11,207 nucleotides of DNA, from NCBI GenBank assembly GCA_023954795.1, contig JAGSHA010000073.1, forward strand, positions 1 through 11,207, written 5' to 3'. Position 1 is the stretch's first letter, and the number at the start of each line of letters is the position of its first letter. Source of the DNA: Oceanospirillaceae bacterium. GTDB lineage: Bacteria > Pseudomonadota > Gammaproteobacteria > Pseudomonadales > Balneatricaceae. The position numbers and the translations under genes are program-made. Under the pieces are notes generated by a model, which did no database searches, was not told the origin of the DNA, and saw only the letters and a list, made by a program, of their open reading frames with translations. Below are positions 6,848 through 11,207 of the stretch, piece after piece.

Positions 6848-8458
6848 ATGATGTTCAAGTCACTTACCCGGTCCGGTTTGCTTGCGTTGGTGTGTGGTGT
6901 TTTTTCGGCACAGGCCGCAGATGCAGTGACCGACAATTGTTTGGGTGCTTATGCCAAACAGCACTACAGTGCAGCCGCCATCGCTTGTCGAATGGAAGCT
7001 GAAAGTGGCAGTGCCGAATCCGCTTTTACACTGGCAGTGCTGAACGCAAAGGGACTGGGTATTCCGGTTGATCATGGTGAATCTGTACGCTGGCTCACAT
7101 TGGCCGCGGAAGCGGGGCATGATGAAGCGGCATACAACCTGGCGATGGCATATACCCAAGGTGATGGTATCACTGCAGACATAGCGCAAGCGGTGGCTTG
7201 GTTTACGCGCTCTGCGAGTGCAGGAAACGCCAAAGCGCAACGTGATCTGGCAACACTCTACGCCAGAGGTTTTGGTGTAGAGAAAGACCCTATGCAGGCA
7301 TTCCTGCTCTATAAAGCGTCAGCTGAGCAAGGGGTTGTTGTCAGTCAGCTACAAACTGGCCTGATGCTCCTGCGGGGTGAAGGTGTAGAGAAAGACAGCG
7401 AAGAAGCGAGTCGTTGGTTAGAAAAGGCAGCCAAAGCCGGTGATGGCATTGCACAGTACACTTTGGGTTTATTGCTGTCCGATAGTCAGCCAGGTGCTAG
7501 TGCAAACTGGTATCGAAAGGCTTCTGCGCAAGGTAATGGCTATGCTATGCATAACCTGTCTCTGTTCTATTTGCATGGCCGAGGGGTGAAGCAAAACTAT
7601 TCGACTGCGCTGAACTGGGCGGAAAAGAGTATTGCTGCCGGAGTATCAGAGAGTAAAGGGCTGCAACAGCAAATATTACAGCAGATGGGCGACAAACAGC
7701 CCGCAGCACATCAATACGTCGTTGTGCGTGATCACGCTTGGCTGGATGGTAAGCCGAATGAGGATTACCTGATTCAGATCTCCCGTCAGCCGACGGAAAA
7801 AGCCGCGTATGGTTATCTAAAAAAACACCGGGTGACAGGCCCTGTGGGTATCTATCGCGAAACCTTGCCCAATCAAACGAGCTATATCGTAACTTACGGT
7901 GATTATCGCGACATCACATCAGCCAAAGCGGCAATTAGTCGATTGCCTGAAAGCGTACAGAAGTTTAAACCTTGGGTACGCAGTTACGAGAACCTGAAAC
8001 AAGCAAAGGCTGATAGTCCAGCAGCTCAATCGGCGGAACCCGCATCGATTGCAGCGGAAAGCCGGAAGGAAGAACAGGTTGTTGCTAAGTCCCAGACTAA
8101 AGAGATCGCTGTTCAGACTGGACGGTCTTATGGCCTCAAATCCGCAGCATGGTTGTTGGAAAAACCGACGAAAGGTATTGCTGTCCAGTTGATGGCAATG
8201 CCGAGCAACCGTTTGCGTGAAATTCAACGTTATCTGAAGCGTCATGGTTTAGAAAAAGACACCGTTTATTATGAAACACAGCGTGACGCCGGGCCTTATA
8301 TGGTTGTTCTTTTAGCCCGCGAATTTACGACCACATCAGCAGCGCGTGCTTCCGTTCGTAAGTTACCGTCGGCAGTACAACGTTCTAAGCCTTGGGTGAG
8401 ACCGTTTGGCGCGTTGCAGAGCAAGTATCGATCGGTAACACAGAACCTGGCGCAGTAA
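6848..8458 (+). CDS. Secreted Sel1-repeat protein with two SPOR-like domains
   Basis: This 536-aa protein begins with a Sec signal peptide and a likely cleavage after AQA (residue 23). Residues about 30-270 hold around six Sel1-like repeats. Clear units are SAFTLAVLNAKGLGIPVDHG, AAYNLAMAYTQGDGITAD, AQRDLATLYARGFGVEKD and SQLQTGLMLLRGEGVEKD. Two SPOR-like segments follow. The first (about 297-386) and the second (about 434-524) each begin with AWL and end in LP.(S/A)VQ..KPWVR, and are joined by an Ala/Glu/Lys-rich linker (387-430). SPOR domains bind glycan strands stripped of stem peptides at division septa, as in DamX and FtsN, and Sel1 repeats usually scaffold protein partners. A periplasmic septal or cell-wall role is therefore inferred. 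srkA follows after 47 nt on the same strand. The start could be either of two adjacent ATGs at 6848 and 6851. Confidence 0.85.
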   Translation: MMFKSLTRSGLLALVCGVFSAQAADAVTDNCLGAYAKQHYSAAAIACRMEAESGSAESAFTLAVLNAKGLGIPVDHGESVRWLTLAAEAGHDEAAYNLAMAYTQGDGITADIAQAVAWFTRSASAGNAKAQRDLATLYARGFGVEKDPMQAFLLYKASAEQGVVVSQLQTGLMLLRGEGVEKDSEEASRWLEKAAKAGDGIAQYTLGLLLSDSQPGASANWYRKASAQGNGYAMHNLSLFYLHGRGVKQNYSTALNWAEKSIAAGVSESKGLQQQILQQMGDKQPAAHQYVVVRDHAWLDGKPNEDYLIQISRQPTEKAAYGYLKKHRVTGPVGIYRETLPNQTSYIVTYGDYRDITSAKAAISRLPESVQKFKPWVRSYENLKQAKADSPAAQSAEPASIAAESRKEEQVVAKSQTKEIAVQTGRSYGLKSAAWLLEKPTKGIAVQLMAMPSNRLREIQRYLKRHGLEKDTVYYETQRDAGPYMVVLLAREFTTTSAARASVRKLPSAVQRSKPWVRPFGALQSKYRSVTQNLAQ

Positions 8459-8505
8459 TACAAACTCCAATAGCAGTTAAGCGTACGTAGTCGCATTGAG
8501 GAATT

Positions 8506-9489
8506 ATGTCCCAGAATCCCCATCCGTTTGAGACCCTGACCCCCAGCTTTATACTTGATGCGGTGGAAAGTCATGGGTACTGGAGTGATGGCCGTAGTTT
8601 CCCGCTGAACAGTTATGAAAACCGTGTGTATCAGGTGGGGATTGAGGGTTCAGAGCCATTGATTGCCAAGTTCTACCGGCCGGGGCGTTGGACCGATGAA
8701 CAGATATTGGAAGAGCACGAACTCTGCTTTGAGCTGGTCGAGAAAGAGCTGCCCGTTGTGGCCCCAATGGTCAAAGACGGTATCAGTTTGTTTCATTCAG
8801 GGGATTTCCGTTTTGCGCTTTATCCGCGTAAAGGCGGGCATGCGCCAGAGCTGGATAACCCCGATAACCTGTTTATTCTCGGTCGTTTGTTGGGGCGCAT
8901 GCATTTAGTTGGTGCGGTTAAACCGTTTGAACACCGTCCTCAAGTTGACGTGCAAAGTTACGGTCACGATAGTGTGGCGTTTGTCAGTGAGCACTTTATC
9001 CCTGCAGAACTGAAGCTATCCTATGACAGCCTGACTCGCGATATCCTGCAACTGATCGAAGAGATTGTGGCGCGAGTGGGGGATGTTCGTCAGATTCGCG
9101 TACACGGTGATTGTCATGGCGGCAATATGCTTTGGCGTGATGATGCGCCGCATTTTGTGGACTTTGATGATTCACGTATGGCGCCTGCTATTCAGGATAT
9201 CTGGATGTTGTTGTCGGGTGGTCGCTCGGAGCAGCTGGCCCAGATATCAGAAATTATTGAAGGTTATAACGAATTTAACGACTTTCAGCTGAAAGAACTG
9301 CAGCTGGTGGAAGTGATGCGTACGCTGCGGATGTTGCACTATTCCGCGTGGCTGGCCCGGCGTTGGGAAGATCCTGCGTTTCCGCATAGTTTTACGTGGT
9401 TTAACACCGTGCGTTACTGGAGCGAACATATTCTGGAGTTACGTGAACAGTTTGCCGCATTGCAGGAGCCTGGATTAACGCTTGTTTAG
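8506..9489 (+). CDS. srkA: Stress response kinase A (SrkA/YihE)
   Basis: This 327-aa protein matches the length and motifs of E. coli SrkA (YihE/RdoA, 328 aa), a kinase of the aminoglycoside-phosphotransferase/choline-kinase fold. LIAKFYRPGRW (52-62) carries the probable ATP-binding Lys55. The catalytic loop HGDCHGGNMLW (200-210) supplies Asp202 and Asn207, and FVDFDDSRMAP (217-227) supplies the metal-binding Asp219. The family is known to counter cell death under envelope and oxidative stress and is part of the Cpx regulon in E. coli. Translation starts at the ATG at 8506, with GAGGA at 8498-8502. In E. coli the gene precedes dsbA; here it is followed by dnaX after 84 nt, and no dsbA is present. 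It may be co-transcribed with the Sel1/SPOR gene, since no terminator is seen in the 47 nt between them. Confidence 0.94.
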   Translation: MSQNPHPFETLTPSFILDAVESHGYWSDGRSFPLNSYENRVYQVGIEGSEPLIAKFYRPGRWTDEQILEEHELCFELVEKELPVVAPMVKDGISLFHSGDFRFALYPRKGGHAPELDNPDNLFILGRLLGRMHLVGAVKPFEHRPQVDVQSYGHDSVAFVSEHFIPAELKLSYDSLTRDILQLIEEIVARVGDVRQIRVHGDCHGGNMLWRDDAPHFVDFDDSRMAPAIQDIWMLLSGGRSEQLAQISEIIEGYNEFNDFQLKELQLVEVMRTLRMLHYSAWLARRWEDPAFPHSFTWFNTVRYWSEHILELREQFAALQEPGLTLV

Positions 9490-9573
9490 ATGCACAACGC
9501 TGGCGTAAGCCGGGTCTAAACGGTAGCATAAGCCGCTGATTTTCGATTATTTAATCCCCCGTGATGTGAGCCG

Positions 9574-11207
9574 ATGAGTTATCAGGTACTAGCCCGTAAA
9601 TGGCGTCCAAAACGCTTTCAGGAGATGGTTGGACAGGAACATGTCCTCAAGGCGCTGGTGAATGCGCTGGATGATGATCGGCTGCACCATGCGTACCTGT
9701 TTACCGGTACCCGGGGGGTGGGTAAAACCTCCATTGCCCGTCTGTTTGCGAAATCGCTGAACTGTGAAACCGGCGTATCTTCATCCCCATGTGGTGAGTG
9801 TTCCGCGTGTCGGGAGATTGCCGAAGGTCGATTCGTCGATCTGATCGAAGTCGATGCGGCGTCTCGTACCAAGGTTGAAGATACCCGTGAGTTACTGGAA
9901 AACGTTCAGTACGCACCGACGCATGGTCGTTATAAAGTGTACCTCATCGATGAGGTACACATGCTCTCCACGCACTCCTTCAATGCGTTGTTGAAAACAC
10001 TGGAGGAGCCACCGCCACACGTTAAGTTCCTGCTAGCCACCACGGATCCGCAGAAGTTACCGGTGACTATTTTGTCCCGCTGTCTGCAATTTAACCTCAA
10101 AAACATGATTCCTGAGCGGATTGTGGATCACCTGAAGTTTGTCCTGGGTGAAGAGGTGGTGCCTTACGAAGAGCCGGCGCTTTGGCTGCTGGCCCGTTCT
10201 GCAGATGGCTCCATGCGTGATGCGATGAGTCTGACCGATCAGGCTATCGCATTTGGTGCTGGCGAGATCAATGAAGCTGATGCCCGTGCGATGCTCGGCA
10301 CTATCGACCAGCGTTTGGTCTATCGAATGCTGGAATGTCTGGTTGAACAGGACGCGCAAGGCTTGTTGGACGCAGTGCGGGATCTCGCGCAGTTTTCACC
10401 GGATTACAACACCGTGCTGGGAGATTTGATCAGTCTGTTACACCGTATTGCGGTGGGACAGGCCTTGCCCAGTGCTGTTGATAACAGTATGGGTGACAAA
10501 GAACAGGTGCAGGCACTGGCGGGGCGTTTACGTGCCGAAGATCTGCAGCTGTTTTATCAGATTGCGTTGATGGGGCGTAAAGATCTGCCGTTTGTACCGG
10601 ATGCCCGGGAAGGGCTTGAAATGGTGCTGTTGCGCATGCTGGCTTTCCGACCGGCAGGTGCGGCTCCTTCTGGACCGCCAGCTAAGCTAGATTCTGCTAC
10701 GTCGGCGACTGTACCTGCAGAGCCGGTTCAGCCCGCTGCTGCTCCCGTAACGTCTGCACAGCCGTCTTCACCGACAACGCCTCCTGCTGCCCCAGCAGTG
10801 GTGACAAAACCTGAGCCGTCGCCAGTGCAAGCAGCTCCGTCTCAGCCTGAATCCGTGCAGCGGCCGGAGCCAAAGCCTCGGCCTGTGCAGCAAGCTCCGT
10901 CGTCTCAAGCACCGCCCCCTGTCGAGCCAAACACGGCACCAGACATGGCGCCCGCACCGCCAGTGCACACCATGGAAGATATTCCACCATGGGAAGATGC
11001 TGATGTTCCTGCGGATAATTATGCCGGTGGTCATCAGGATCTGCCATCAGCTGCGCCGGAGACCCCGCCGGGAAAAAAGCCTGAACCTGCACCGAGAGCG
11101 GCTCCGCGTGAAGCTGCTCCAGCGTCTGTTCCTGAGGTTGCTGCTGAACCGGCGCGGACGCGCACGCAGTCTGCGGTGGATACACCTGCTCAGAATCTGA
11201 AAATTGC
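9574..11207 (+). CDS. dnaX: DNA polymerase III tau/gamma subunit (partial, 3' end outside)
   Basis: The open frame runs from the ATG at 9574 to the right edge: 544 complete codons without a stop. The AAA+ core shows Walker A GTRGVGKT (45-52), zinc cysteines C64, C73, C76 and C79, Walker B DEVH (126-129), sensor-1 region ATTDPQKLP (155-163) and the arginine-finger SRC (168-170). The collar domain runs to about residue 365. An unusually long Pro/Ala/Gln-rich linker follows (about 365-500), with a PPWE motif at 471-474. DnaX is the clamp-loader ATPase; full-length tau also binds the polymerase core and the DnaB helicase through C-terminal domains, which are outside the window. An in-frame frameshift cassette at 11058-11119 should also produce a shorter gamma form. 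GTGAG (9565-9569?), only a few nt before the ATG, is the sole ribosome-binding candidate. The gap before it (9490-9573) has no clear promoter. Confidence 0.97.
   Translation, partial: MSYQVLARKWRPKRFQEMVGQEHVLKALVNALDDDRLHHAYLFTGTRGVGKTSIARLFAKSLNCETGVSSSPCGECSACREIAEGRFVDLIEVDAASRTKVEDTRELLENVQYAPTHGRYKVYLIDEVHMLSTHSFNALLKTLEEPPPHVKFLLATTDPQKLPVTILSRCLQFNLKNMIPERIVDHLKFVLGEEVVPYEEPALWLLARSADGSMRDAMSLTDQAIAFGAGEINEADARAMLGTIDQRLVYRMLECLVEQDAQGLLDAVRDLAQFSPDYNTVLGDLISLLHRIAVGQALPSAVDNSMGDKEQVQALAGRLRAEDLQLFYQIALMGRKDLPFVPDAREGLEMVLLRMLAFRPAGAAPSGPPAKLDSATSATVPAEPVQPAAAPVTSAQPSSPTTPPAAPAVVTKPEPSPVQAAPSQPESVQRPEPKPRPVQQAPSSQAPPPVEPNTAPDMAPAPPVHTMEDIPPWEDADVPADNYAGGHQDLPSAAPETPPGKKPEPAPRAAPREAAPASVPEVAAEPARTRTQSAVDTPAQNLKI
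11058..11119 (+). promoter_or_regulatory. dnaX: Programmed -1 ribosomal frameshift site in dnaX
   Basis: The heptamer A AAA AAG (11073-11079) is in the correct phase: codons 500-502 read GGA AAA AAG. After a -1 slip the next codons are GCC and TGA (11082-11084), so translation would end as Gly-Lys-Lys-Ala with a 503-residue gamma subunit. GGAG (11058-11061) lies 11 nt upstream, like the Shine-Dalgarno stimulator in E. coli dnaX. A possible downstream stem pairs GAGCGGC (11096-11102) with GCTGCTC (11113-11119), 7 bp with one G-U and a 10-nt loop. The stem begins 16 nt after the heptamer, farther than the 5-6 nt of E. coli as I recall it, so the stem is the weakest element. Confidence 0.75.

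Noticed and set aside
10697..11185. Long antisense frame of 162 aa in the dnaX linker
   Set aside because: It is a by-product of the Pro/Ala-rich, GC-biased codons of the dnaX linker and is Gln/Ala/Leu low-complexity.

Overview
The window looks like ordinary chromosomal DNA from a gammaproteobacterium, probably a motile marine-type lineage outside the Enterobacteriaceae. The evidence is a set of gammaproteobacterial families (PqiB/PqiC, RadD, a DUF2058/YaiL protein, SrkA/YihE and DnaX) in a gene order unlike E. coli, at roughly 50% GC. No tRNA, rRNA, CRISPR array, insertion sequence or phage gene was found. The species cannot be named from sequence reading alone.

Layout, left to right. The + strand opens with the 3' end of pqiB, overlapped by pqiC; these are envelope lipid-transport parts. 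Converging on them from the - strand is a two-gene unit, a GT4-type glycosyltransferase followed 3 nt later by the DNA-repair helicase gene radD. Upstream of that, still on the - strand, lie a likely intrinsic terminator, an unrecognised 266-aa cytosolic protein, a 98-aa winged-helix protein, a DUF2058 protein and a DUF1614-type membrane protein. A divergent intergenic region near 6705-6847 then switches direction. On the + strand follow a secreted Sel1-repeat protein with two SPOR-like domains, the kinase gene srkA, and dnaX, which runs off the right end.

Two places deserve attention. First, dnaX carries a complete-looking programmed -1 frameshift cassette near the right end: an in-frame A AAA AAG heptamer, a GGAG element 11 nt upstream, a possible downstream stem, and a -1-frame TGA one codon after the slip. 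It would make a short gamma subunit of 503 residues, in the manner of E. coli. Second, the 266-aa unknown gene is preceded by a good match to a sigma-28 (FliA) promoter, at a suitable distance from the start codon, inside a perfect 10-bp inverted repeat. This suggests a late flagellar-regulon gene of unknown function.

Most genes are housekeeping or envelope functions and do not form one pathway. The one clear functional pair is pqiB-pqiC; glycosyltransferase-radD are tightly linked but not obviously related. No wholly new multi-gene system is apparent. The best candidates for new biology are the sigma-28-linked unknown gene and the tandem SPOR/Sel1 protein.
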